64,000 bases of DNA from Pseudoips prasinana (Eukaryota > Arthropoda > Insecta > Lepidoptera > Nolidae), in contig OX621237.1 in NCBI GenBank assembly GCA_951640165.1, forward strand, positions 15,376,001 through 15,440,000, written 5' to 3'. The position numbers were made by a program, and so were the translations under genes. This document shows, in pieces, positions 1-9,844 of the stretch; the first letter of the stretch is position 1, and every line of letters begins with the position of its first letter. Under the pieces are notes generated by a model that made no database searches, was not told where the DNA came from, and worked only from the letters and a program-made list of their open reading frames with translations.

Positions 1-349
1 AAACTTGAAATGTCTATGGTAAAAAATTAAGAAACGTGCCCTTGTCTCAACGAAGGTACGATATGCAAATAGGTAATGTAGGACGTAAACAAATTCCGCT
101 GTAGCGCGAGTCGCGGAGTCGAATGTCGGTAGCGGCTCCTCGCGTGCCACGATCCGCGACTATTTTAGGCAGCGCATGGCATTTGGGACGCGTGCTGGAA
201 ACTACCTACTTACCCCGGTTATTTTCAGATGCCCTACATACTACTACGTCCCTCTCATATTAAAGAGATGATATATCACAGCTTATTACTTTTTTAACCC
301 CTACACAAAATAGACCTAAACGACATACTATAACCGCCTCTCAGTGGTA
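1..349. other. Non-genic, with CpG-rich patch at about 100-240
   Basis: No coding exon recognised. Positions about 100-240 are clearly richer in G, C and CpG than the AT-rich surroundings, as seen around promoters or 5' exons in this type of genome, but no start codon with a sustained reading frame and no convincing splice pair were found. Confidence 0.3.
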
Positions 350-800
350 TATTTGAAGCCGGCAAGCATGTCGTCGAGTACTCCATCTAAATGATGTGGT
401 GAGCCACTCTCCATGGTCGAGAATAATATACTGCTTTCTTGGCGTCGCGTCGCCTACTCCATCAGAATGATATCGAGACGCCAATTGCATAGCGTACCTA
501 GACTAGGTAGGTGTACTACCTACATGGTGTCGAAAACCTACTTGAAGTCATCGAGTACTCCGCTTAAACGGCAGAGAGTAGCGCACTCCGCCTGTAGGGC
601 GTCGAGTGCTCCACTTCGATGATGGCGAGAACGATAGTCCATTTTAATGGTGTACTCCCCATACTACACTTCCATCGCGTCTACATTCACGGTATCGAGT
701 TCTCCACCCAAATAATTTCGGGAACAAATAGTCCGCTACCATGGCGTCAAGCACTTTAGCGAATACCAAGAGAATCTCATTCCCCTTGCATTGAGTAGGT
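350..800. repeat. Degenerate minisatellite-like stretch with recurring 'gtcgag-tactcca' phrase
   Basis: Diverged short phrases of the type 'cgtcgagtactccac' followed by 'ttaaatgatggcgag' recur about every 40-60 bases (near 368, 410, 450, 548, 600, 640, 688 and 745). The spacing is irregular and units carry many substitutions, so this is an old, decayed tandem array rather than a clean satellite. A small open frame runs through it only because the phrase itself lacks stops. Confidence 0.5.
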
Positions 801-3215
801 ACTCTACCTATTGTATAGAACCAAACACCTTTACCTGTGAAAAGATCTCAGTACTTTTTTTTATTTGAAAACTATTTTATCCTTTACTATGCTTTCATTA
901 TACCTAATCCGTCCATCCGTATAATAGTGTTACTATTTTTTCCAAATAATATGGAGTATTCGTTGGTTGGGTTATTAATCTAACTAGAATTAGGAAAAAT
1001 ATTGAATTTCCGAACAAATCCTTCACGGTCTTGTGAGTTTTAAATTAATTCAAGTCTATCCAGAGCATCTAGGCAAGTAAAAAAAGTGCAACTAATTAAG
1101 TTCGTCTGAACATGAGTGCGCATGTGAACGGACATAACGGTAAATGATCATTAGAGGCTTTAGTTTTTTCTACAAATATTTACATCACAGATTATTGTTC
1201 TTACCTACTTCATGACGTGCTAACAATATTGCTTTATAGTAAAACTAAATATGAACTTGCCTAGTAGTATCTAGTACCTTACCTTAGGTATTTTACTAAA
1301 CCATACGATCATAAATTAAATGATAATTTTAAATGATTTTATTTAAAAATCACAGATCTAAATATCTACCTTTAATACTACAAATATGCTCTGTATGTTT
1401 GTGGTATTATGTTTAGTCTAAAACAGTCTCTTTATTTTCCCTAGTTACCGGGGCGTACGAGCCCTCGCTCTCTTTATTTGTGAAAACTGGTGAATAACTC
1501 GTGAAAACTTATGTCACCTTTTATTAGGTTAAGGTATACTTATCAATCAGAATTATTGAATTGAAACACAGAAGGTCCATAAACGGTGCGCGTATGTTTT
1601 TACGGAATACTTACAGTTGATGGCAGCACTATGAAACCTGATGAAACATTAAAAATACTTTATAATCATTTTATTTATTTATTGTTCTTAGGAAGACCAA
1701 CAGCGCTTTCCACTACATTTTAGCTTGATATGTTATACATGACAGAGAGCCATTAATAGGTCTCCTAGCAATAAATGTTCTTTATTCCGAAATGAAGCAG
1801 TTTCAGTTTAGTAAAAAGATTTGATGTCCTTTACAAGACCTGTATTTCACCAGATGCTCACTTAAATCATTAGTCTATATAGTTACCTGCTTAATAATGA
1901 TGACTCGACAATTTTTTCGTTGCACCGTGTGTGATACTTTCATTTCGGTCAATGGTATAGGTCTCTTTCTTTTTAAGGCTTCGCTAGTTAACCTTAGAAA
2001 CGATCAATCTTAAAGTAGTGTATAAACTACTCATTTGAAAAAATGATTCTCAAATCTGATTAGTCAAATTCTCAGGCATTCGTTGAGCACAGCTCCGAGT
2101 GATATCTAAATACGCTCCCTAGCTCGGAGTCGTATTAATCAACAAGATTTATGAAACTTTTATTCATATTGTATGAAGTTAAACAAGGCTTCGATATGAA
2201 GTCAATATATAAATATCTACGCATATTTATTTCTTTTTATCATTTGCGGCAACTACCGCTATTCCAACTTGATACAAATTAATATTATCTGGTCACCACA
2301 CGCACACGCCTAGTGGTCTGTTCTTAAATATAGTTCTTAAACAACTCCTCTAGGTATATCTAGCCAAGTGTGTTACGCTCTTATCCAGATGCGTTTCTTT
2401 AAATATTAGGTAACCACAGAACCTACATAGCAGGACTATAAAGAGGATGTTGATTTAAATGTGCTTATGGGATGTAGGGAACTCATATTCCCTCCGTCGA
2501 ATTTAACCGAAAAGAACAAAAAGCTTTCGAAAATTAGATATATTTACCTTGAATTGGTTGAATGTCCATAATACCACTTTTAAATTAAGATTTCTTTCAT
2601 AAAAGTTGCTTGGTTTTGCAGAAACAATTAGAGTAATTTATTTTTCTAATTTAATAGTAGGTATTGAATGGTTAATATTTTTTTTTAAATACCTTGAGAA
2701 CCAGAATATTTTAAGAATTTATATTTATTTATTGAACAGTCATATTTAATGACGTGAAATCTATTTAAATAAAAAAATAAGACAGTATTGTGTTTCCGGT
2801 AGGGATGTAACTGTAAGTACTTAAACTATTGTCAAAACTAGTTATTCAAGCTTGCATTTAATTTTATAGTTTAAGATATATTTTAATACTTACATCTTTT
2901 CTGAATGGATCTGCCTATATGACGGACCTAGTGAGTATAACGACAGTCGAACTGTAACGCTAACATCGGATCCAATCCGCCCTAACTGAGATGACTAAGC
3001 GAAACAAACTCAGCGGGTTCATATACTACCGTTTTCACATGGCCCAGTTGAGACGCTCCGGCGAAACATACTCAAGTGGGCATGTACACGAGATTTGGTC
3101 GACTTACACTTTTGATTCTGAACGGTCTGAGGTCTTTCATTTTGTACAGATTGTATAGGGATACAAATAAGCCGGCAGGTTTATAATTTATCAATTATTA
3201 ATAAATATCTGGTGT
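801..3215. other. AT-rich non-genic stretch
   Basis: No reading frame with codon structure, no splice-flanked exon and no transposon ends were recognised. If the gene whose last exon is at 5569 extends to the left, this would be intronic. Confidence 0.3.
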
Positions 3216-3370
3216 GCGCATCCGTTAAGCGTTTCGGGAGTCTCGACACCCGTCCCGCACGCGATACGCTTCGTATCGACCCGCTTGCCGAGACACGAGC
3301 GAGCGAGCCAGCGCAGCGTTCGTACACTTGACATTCGCGTCCCCCACCAGAGTTCACGACCCCAAACATT
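3216..3370. other. CpG-rich block of unknown role
   Basis: About 150 bases with many CG dinucleotides sit abruptly inside AT-rich DNA. One plus-strand frame stays open through the block, but its translation is low complexity (Ser, Arg and Ala rich) and not recognised. It could be a 5' non-coding exon or promoter for the gene ending at 5657, or a decayed transposon piece. Confidence 0.25.
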
Positions 3371-3809
3371 GTATTTAACGATTCTATATTCTGAACATAA
3401 ATTTTAAGTATTTAGTTAAATACTACTTGTATTTATAAGTGAGCGCAGTACAGTTAACGATGTAGTTAATATTCCGCATACAACATTTACCTTATTAATG
3501 CTACTTATTTATTATTTTTTAACCCATTCTGGGGTGCTGTCCATATACTGGATACATATTTTGAACTCAAAACCAATTAATTAAAAATATACCTCAGCCC
3601 AATAAAGGTTCAACAGCCACAAGTGACACACCCGATAAAACAAGGCAGACTTCCGAACACTACTCTATTATTTTCGTTCATACGTAGCCATACTTACACA
3701 CAAAAGTGGAGGTAGACAATAATTTCAGAAGTAGTAGTTATCATTATCGTCAGAAACCTGAGACAATATCTAAGAAAACTAATTTAACCACCTCTGTTAA
3801 ACGTTGTTA

Positions 3810-5101
3810 CGAGGGTGCGTTTTTAAGTTCGCGGAATGGGGGGAGGGGATAATAATAGGTCATTATCGGGATGGCCACGACTTCAGCCACTCATAATAAT
3901 ATAAATACCAAGTTTTATCTTAATTGGATCATTAGTCTCTGAACTATCGACAAGCAAACAACTCAATCGGGAAGAAAGTGTGAATTATGGAAAAAATCGA
4001 GTACCGTGCCGTGATAAAGTTCCTTGCCAAGCAAGGAAAGTCAGTTCAAAATATACTGGAAGAGATGGAATCCGTTTACGGGGACTCTTGCCCGGGTAAA
4101 ACCATGGTTTACAAGTGGCACAGTCTCTTTAAACAAGGCAGGACCTCACTTGAAGACGACCCTCGGCCCGGACGGTCGCCCGAGGTGACTACTCCAGAAA
4201 TCATTAAAAAGTCGAAAAAATTATATTGGAAGATGCCAGACTAAAGAAGAAACAGCTTGCAGAAATGGTTGGAGTATCGGATACGACAATTTTCAAAATT
4301 CTGCATGATCATCTTGGCATGGCAAAGGTCAGTGCAAGATGGGTGCCAAGAATGCTCACGCCGCCTCAAAAACAACGCCGCGTGGAGTGTTCTCGCACGT
4401 TTTTGGACCTCTGTAACGAAGATAAGGATGGACTTTTAAGTCGAATTGTTACTGGAGATGAAACTTGGGTTCATCATTATGAACCTGAGTCGAAACAGGA
4501 CTCTATACAGTGGCACAAAAAAGGCACACCACCACCCAAGAAGTTTAAAGTGTCACAATCGGCTGGAAAAATCATGGCAACAGTGTTTTGGGATTCGGAA
4601 GGGATCCTGTTGATCGATTATAAAGATAAAGGCGTTTCTATAACCGGACAATACTACGCTTCCATACTCGAGAGGTTAAAAGAAAGCATTAAAGAAAAAA
4701 GGAGGGGAAAATTAACCAAAGGTGTCCTTCTTCTACACGACAACGCGCCAGTTCACAAGAGCCGTGTTGCTTTGGCTGCCCTGCATAACGTGGGCTTCGA
4801 TATTTTAGATCATTCACCCTACAGCCCAGACCTGGCTCCCAGTGATTATTACCTCTTTCCAAAACTCAAAAAAGAACTTTGTTGGAAGAAATTTTCTACT
4901 GATGAAGAAGTGAAGGACGCGGTTTCAGCCTATTTTTCGGACAAAGACAAAACATTTTTTTATGAAGGTATACATAAGCTAATTGAAAGATCTGAAAAAT
5001 GTTTAAGGGTAGCAGGTGAATATATTGAAAAAGAAAAATAATTTTGTATTTTTATTTACACTTCTTACCCTCCATTCCGCGAACTTAAAAACGCCCCCTC
5101 G
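3810..5101 (+). mobile_element. mariner-family DNA transposon, full length, 1.29 kb
   Basis: Terminal inverted repeats of about 30 bases, differing at one position, begin 'cgagggtgcgtttttaag' on the left; the right end reads as the reverse complement with 'cgagggggcg'. The target dinucleotide TA is duplicated at 3808-3809 and 5102-5103, giving exact ends. The element holds one transposase gene of about 350 codons broken by a single frameshift. The good preservation of ends and frame suggests a fairly recent insertion. It lies upstream of the acceptor of the exon at 5569, so it is probably intronic. Confidence 0.92.
3987..5041 (+). pseudogene. mariner transposase (DD34D), one frameshift
   Basis: The gene reads in two overlapping frames. 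Positions 3987-4244 encode the N-terminal paired-like helix-turn-helix region (with 'GKTMVYKWHSLFKQGR'). From about 4223 to 5041 another frame continues through the second DNA-binding half and the catalytic domain. Catalytic residues are visible: D of 'TGDETWVHHYEPE', D of 'LLHDNAPVHKS' and D of 'APSDYYLFP', with 34 residues between the last two. The frame changes within or just after an A-rich run at about 4213-4222, consistent with a one-base length change; otherwise no stop interrupts the frame. As read it cannot make a full transposase. Confidence 0.9.
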
Positions 5102-5103
5102 TA

Positions 5104-5568
5104 AGTTATTCATAAACATATTATTATAATCTATTAGCTGAAATATTTTATTTGAAAACAATGTCATGCGAAATACTCGTATTAATAGATTAAGTTATTA
5201 GGCCTGTATTATGAGATCAGAATCAGATTTGAGACGTGCTTCAGTTCAAATTAAAAGTACAGCTCCTTTTAACTACAATTCCTGGTCTCCCTTAATTACA
5301 GATTTATATTTACGGCGTGTAAAATCTAGGAAAACAGCTACGCATTCGATTGTTAAAGCAACAGTCTGTTCCATGAGTCAATAGTACAAATATTCATACA
5401 GTTTCAATAATACGATAGGATTTATCCTGCAAGTTAAAAGTTCGTTCTTAAAAAACTTGGAAAAGCAGTTTTAGATAAACCTATAGATATTAAGCTGCTA
5501 ACTATATCCACAATCCTTAGGTGTATCAATAATACCTCTCTCTATAACATGTGTTTTTTTGTTAACAG
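5104..5568. other. Probable intron sequence before the terminal exon
   Basis: AT-rich with no coding frame. It ends in a pyrimidine-rich tract and 'gttaacag', a good splice acceptor for the exon starting at 5569. Confidence 0.4.
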
Positions 5569-5657
5569 GCGAAGAGCATCCAGGCCAGAAGCAACGGAAA
5601 GGATTCTTCAGAAGCCTCTGGAAAAAATCCCGTCATTACTCGTTAGAGCACCCTTGA
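5569..5657 (+). CDS. Putative last coding exon of an unidentified plus-strand gene
   Basis: A splice acceptor ('tttttttgttaacag') is followed by an open frame of 28 codons ending in TGA at 5655-5657. The tail is basic and ends 'KGFFRSLWKKSRHYSLEHP', without low complexity, and reads like the conserved C-terminus of a cytoplasmic protein. A poly(A) signal follows at 6514. No upstream exon of the same gene was found in 1-5568, so the rest would lie left of the window. I do not recognise the family. The call rests on acceptor plus frame plus stop plus 3' UTR structure and could be wrong. Confidence 0.5.
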
Positions 5658-6535
5658 AGCATATAAATTTACAAGACTTAACTTGAATTTGCATACTTTG
5701 CACTTGCAAAGTCGAAAGATTATATAATATACTGTATGAAGAATAATTATTATTAAGCGTAGAATATAGAGGTTTGAACGAATAATTGTTAAAGAAACGA
5801 CTGACATGCAAAGTAGAAAAAACATGGCTGAAGACCGTCTTATCCAAACATGTCAAACGAATCGTTTACTCGTAATTTAATATTCATCTTGTTCAATTAC
5901 ATTATGTTAACACTAAAGAAACTTGCACTGAGGGTAGTTGAAACAAATGATGACAGTTCTAGTTCGTGACAGTCGTTTGTTTACTTAATCGAAATACTTT
6001 TAGGTTTAAGACGTGTTGGCTTATGGGACTCGAGTATTATTATTTTAATTCAAATGTATAGCGTATTATACATTGTGTATTGATTTATATAATTAATGCT
6101 TATTACCAGCGCATAATTTATTTATAAGGTTTATTTATAAGTACATATATTCATACACGACTAAAATACTTTGTTTTCATATAAATAGAAGTGTAGAAAT
6201 GTAGATAACCACGTAGTAAGTAACACTAACGCATTATAATTTCTTTGATATTAACATTCTGTTAGTGATATAACGACTTGTAAATTGCAATTTAGTAAAA
6301 CCAGCAAGGAATCAATTTTCACTCATGAAACTACCTTTGAATATGAATTTGCAAATATTTTTTTGATGTAAGATTAGGAAACAATCCTCGTGTGTTGTAA
6401 TTTTAAAGAACCAAAATCACTTGATAGGTTATTGCTAAAAGTTTAACATTTTATACCAATCCTTGTATTAGAGTGTACTTAACTCTTATTATTGTAGATT
6501 TTGTCAAAAGGGAAATAAATTATGTTCATTAGCAA
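5658..6535 (+). other. Putative 3' UTR and poly(A) signal of the gene ending at 5657
   Basis: AT-rich, no open frame, with AATAAA at 6514-6519, about 860 bases past the stop. The length and composition are normal for an insect 3' UTR. Confidence 0.4.
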
Positions 6536-6664
6536 TATAATTTGGTCTTTTACTTAATCCTTCCATTTAACACATTCGCTGCTCATCCGGCATACAAATA
6601 TCTCCCATGCCCCAGACGAGTCGATTTTTTATGGTACGGTGTGCCCATAAGTCTATAACGCGTC

Positions 6665-6929
6665 CAGGGGCTCTACCGGCTAAGTCGCCGAACATCGATT
6701 TCTTAAATGGCGTTCAAATAAATAAAGGTTAAAAATTACTTAATCAATCGTTAAATCGGCTTGCATGACCACATGTGACGTCATAAATGGTCCGGAATTG
6801 ATTGTCAACGTTGAAGCCGATTTAACGATTGATTAAGTCATTTTTAACCAATATTTATTCAAATGAATAATGGTTAAAAATGACCATTTAAGAAATCGAT
6901 GTTCGACGACTTAGCCAGTAGAGCCCCTG
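6665..6929. mobile_element. Palindromic MITE, copy 1
   Basis: The ends read 'caggggctctaccggct' on the left and, inverted, 'caggggctctactggct' on the right. Most of each half is inverted-repeat sequence (the 'cgaacatcgatttcttaaat' region and the 'ttaatcaatcgttaaatcgg' region both recur inverted), leaving a short centre near 6770-6800. No coding capacity. No clear target duplication was seen. Confidence 0.75.
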
Positions 6930-7166
6930 ATTACTTGAGCTATGTGCCCCTCGACTCAACTGTGCGGTCAGCACTAAAAAGAACAATAGACTCCCTCCCA
7001 GACGCGTCGACGGGCACTGAAGGACGTTTATTTCAGCAGCTGGATATAAGAGAACTCGAACTGCGACATCACAGTTAAACAGTCGATCGATGCAAGTCAG
7101 TACCTCTACAACGACTCGATATAGTTTACTTACTCAATGAATGAAACTTACCGTTTTTAGTACCCC

Positions 7167-7441
7167 CTATATCTCATCATTACAGCTAAATGAGTCCACT
7201 GCTGGACAAGCCTCCCTCAAGAATCGTCTTGGGGGGGATATGCCATAATCGCCACGCTTGGCAGGCGGGTTGGCGATCGCAGTAAGATGGTCATAGTAAT
7301 CAGAAGGAAGCTGCTGCCCGTCCTCTGGTAGATATTCCCTCGGGTCGACTTCTACGCCCCCCACAGGATGAGATGGGGTGATGATATTCTGATTCTGATA
7401 TTTGTCGCCGTCACCACACAGCAGTGTCGCCGTCACCACAC
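7167..7441 (-). repeat. Interspersed repeat fragment, same family as 15150-15400
   Basis: Shares blocks with 15150-15400: 'ctggacaag', the Gly/C-rich 'ttggggg', the 'gatggtcatag' region, the 'ctgcttcctg/ctgctgcccg' region and 'ggatgagatggggtgatgatattct'. It ends in a perfect tandem duplication of a 22-base unit starting 'tgtcgccgtcaccacacag' at about 7398-7445. Probably the 3' part of an old LINE; class not resolved. The 90-codon open frame through it is not believed to be a gene. Confidence 0.5.
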
Positions 7442-7685
7442 AGCAGCCCCTATATCTACCTATTGAAAATTTCAGTTCATTGAAGTTTCCACTATAGGCG
7501 GTACTAGTTAACGTACGAGTACTGGAAAAGAATTTTCATCATCAAGGAAGTAAACTATGAACTTGTGGTAGCCTTGCTGCCTTTCGTAGGACAAGTGTAT
7601 CCACTCACGAGGGACCACTATACTTTGTAGATGTGTATGTTTCAAATAGATAAATCGGGTTATCACCTTTTAAAACAAAGTTAGA

Positions 7686-7795
7686 ACAAATATTCATGCA
7701 CATCACACAGAGTTGCCCTGCTTGGGAATAACGACAAGACCACAGCCGTTGGCGAGTCACTGACCCCTAGACCGACAGGCCAGTTCATAAAACAA
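7686..7795 (-). repeat. tRNA-like SINE head fragment (family B)
   Basis: On the minus strand it begins 'ctggcctgtcggtctaggg' and continues through a degraded tRNA-like module, matching the better copy at 51640-51845. The internal promoter boxes are only partly kept. Confidence 0.45.
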
Positions 7796-7860
7796 TACAT
7801 AGAAGAGGTCAGTGATAGCGCTACGAAGACCAGACATCAGGTTTAACTCGATAGTGGACT

Positions 7861-8086
7861 CAGGGGGTCTACCGCCGAAGTCGCCGAACATCATGATAGT
7901 GATCGGCGTTCAAATAAATAAATTTTAAAAATGACTTAATCAATCGTTAAATCGGCTTCCATGAGCACATGTGTGTGTGCGTCATAAATGGTCCGGAAAC
8001 GATTTTCAACGTCGAAGCCGATCTGACGATTGAGTAAGTCATTTTTAACTAATCCCGATGTTCGGTGACCTAGCCGGTAGCCCCAC
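7861..8086. mobile_element. Palindromic MITE, copy 2
   Basis: Same family as 6665-6929: shared 'aagtcgccgaacatc', 'ttaatcaatcgttaaatcgg' and 'gtcataaatggtccgga' blocks, and inverted ends 'caggggg...' and '...ccccac'. It is flanked by TGGACT at 7855-7860 and 8087-8092, a possible 6-bp target duplication. A further inverted fragment of the family follows at about 8093-8158. Confidence 0.7.
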
Positions 8087-8158
8087 TGGACTTTTTGTGA
8101 CGTCACATGTACTCATGGAAGCCGATTGAACGAACGATGGTCATTTTTAACCTTGCAT

Positions 8159-8670
8159 CTAGTTTCCGTACGGTCTATATTTTTTATACTGTGACCTAAC
8201 TCTCATAATCTTGATTCAATTTGTATAGAAGACGAACGCTATCGTAGAGGTTAACATCTATACTTATCACCTATGGATTCAGTATTTTGTAGTTGGTACC
8301 TAACTCCTATTCTCTAATGTTCGAAAGCGTTCGCATATTAAAACAACGATGTACGAGTCTACTCTTCTTCTCTTTCGTTACGCTCTTGGCAGAGCGGTCG
8401 TGGTAACATTGAGGCATCCACGTTGGTGGTAAGGGTCGGCACAGCTTTCCGCACGAGTCTACTAGTAAAGTGAAAATGAACACCAATGAGATTACGCACT
8501 TGTGCGTTCGACACTGAAGAACTGCCAAGCAGCTGTCGAGACGACGATATTCTTACAGATTTGCAAAAGGGCCCTCCCATATTTATAATATTAACATCGA
8601 TGGCCTTACATTCATAAAGCAGATTCAAATTGGAAGGATTTTATAAACTGGGGATGGAAACAATGAAAGA
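8159..8670. other. Intergenic stretch; unexplained minus-strand open frames
   Basis: Two overlapping minus-strand frames (8307-8528 and 8359-8628) stay open for 70-90 codons over a GC-richer patch. No motif, start context or splice structure supports a gene; a decayed transposon piece is the likeliest source. Confidence 0.25.
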
Positions 8671-9655
8671 TATATTATAATACAAATCATTTTATTATTA
8701 GATAGACACAGTTCCCATCGCTTATCAGAAACAATGTACAAAGCTATAGTAGTAATATCAAATATAAACAATATGCACCCTTCGTTTACTGCAAGCCTTG
8801 TTTGAGGATACAGGGTAATTGAGCGCTTCTATTTCTGCAGGTAAGTGATAGAATAGAACAGAATGCAAAATGTTTATTACTCACTACACAAGATTATAAA
8901 TGCGGCACAATTAAAAAAGCATAGCAGAAAACTGTAATAGCGGGCCATGTGGAGTTTGCGACGTGGCGCGTCACGGCACGGCCTCAGGCCCGCTCGTCTG
9001 TCGGATATTACACACACGATGGTTCCAGTGGGACTAGAGATCTTCAATTAAAATCGTAATACTTGGGTTACAGTGTCTTTCAATTTGTAACAAGCCCTTA
9101 CACAAATGCTATTTATAATAATATATATATGTTGTATAATGTTGTTACAGTAATTTCATTACGTGGTTATTATAACTTCTCTTCAAGCATCTGTACGCGG
9201 GCATACATACACACGTCTAGATGACGTTGGCGACGTTGTGCTGATCTACTTCACTAAAATTATTAAGTTTATTCTATACGCCAGATAAGTACCAGGATGC
9301 TTGAGAAGAAACCTAAAAAAATCTCTATACATCATGCTTTGAGACCTGCTTGCAAAGCTGAATATGCTTCACCATACTGGTCAAAAAAGCAAACTTTAAA
9401 ATACATTTTAAACCTTACAGTTTACAATTACTTTATGGAAGCGGTGAGCGTATAAAAAGGGTCCAAAATCCGCAAAGTAATTGCATCTGCAAAGTTACTA
9501 AAACGCATCACGCAGTGATGACGCCATAATTTATCGAATATCAAAACAAATGAACGGTCCTTATCACTTTATAGAATATACAAAATGCAGTTTACTTATT
9601 TCCCTGTGGAAAAAATATTATCTTATAGTATTCTTAGATCACGGCGCGCTTCGAT
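8671..9655 (-). other. Profilin 3' UTR (last exon) and poly(A) signal
   Basis: On the minus strand a splice acceptor ('ttgcag') sits just before 9655, and AATAAA is at 8696-8691, so transcription likely ends near 8675. The exon is non-coding. The acceptor pairs with a donor two bases after the profilin stop codon (see the 9656-9744 entry). Confidence 0.6.
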
Positions 9656-9744
9656 CTGCAAAGACAAGAAACAAATTGTAAGTCTTCAGATCAATCTTAA
9701 TCAACGCGAGACCAAGTAGGATTTTTGTAATATTTTTAACTCAC
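9656..9744 (-). other. Probable 3'-UTR intron of profilin (89 bases)
   Basis: The stop codon TAG (9749-9747) is followed by 'AG' and then a consensus donor 'gtgagt' at 9744. A matching acceptor 'tttgcag' ends at 9656. Both sites fit the consensus well. An intron this close after the stop would not trigger exon-junction-dependent decay. Confidence 0.6.
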
Positions 9745-9746
9745 CT

Positions 9747-9844
9747 CTAATAACCACAGGTAATTAAATAGTCTCCTAACTTCTCCACTACGGACGCGGC
9801 TTGTTGGGGTTGGATGGGTTCTTCATAGAGAGAAATTACGACGG
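9747..9844 (-). CDS. Profilin, coding exon 3 (C-terminus)
   Basis: Reads in frame from exon 2 (split Ala codon) through '[20 protein letters not shown]' to '[10 protein letters not shown]' and TAG. This is the C-terminal helix and strand of profilin, which forms part of the actin-contacting face and the aromatic poly-proline-binding groove (terminal Tyr retained). The acceptor on the minus strand is 'ttgtttcag'. Confidence 0.93.

Noticed and set aside
413..622. 69-codon plus-strand open frame
   Set aside because: Lies inside the degenerate tandem stretch; the phrase lacks stops by composition, and no coding motif is present.
8307..8628. Two overlapping minus-strand ORFs
   Set aside because: No recognised domain; neither frame is clearly favoured.
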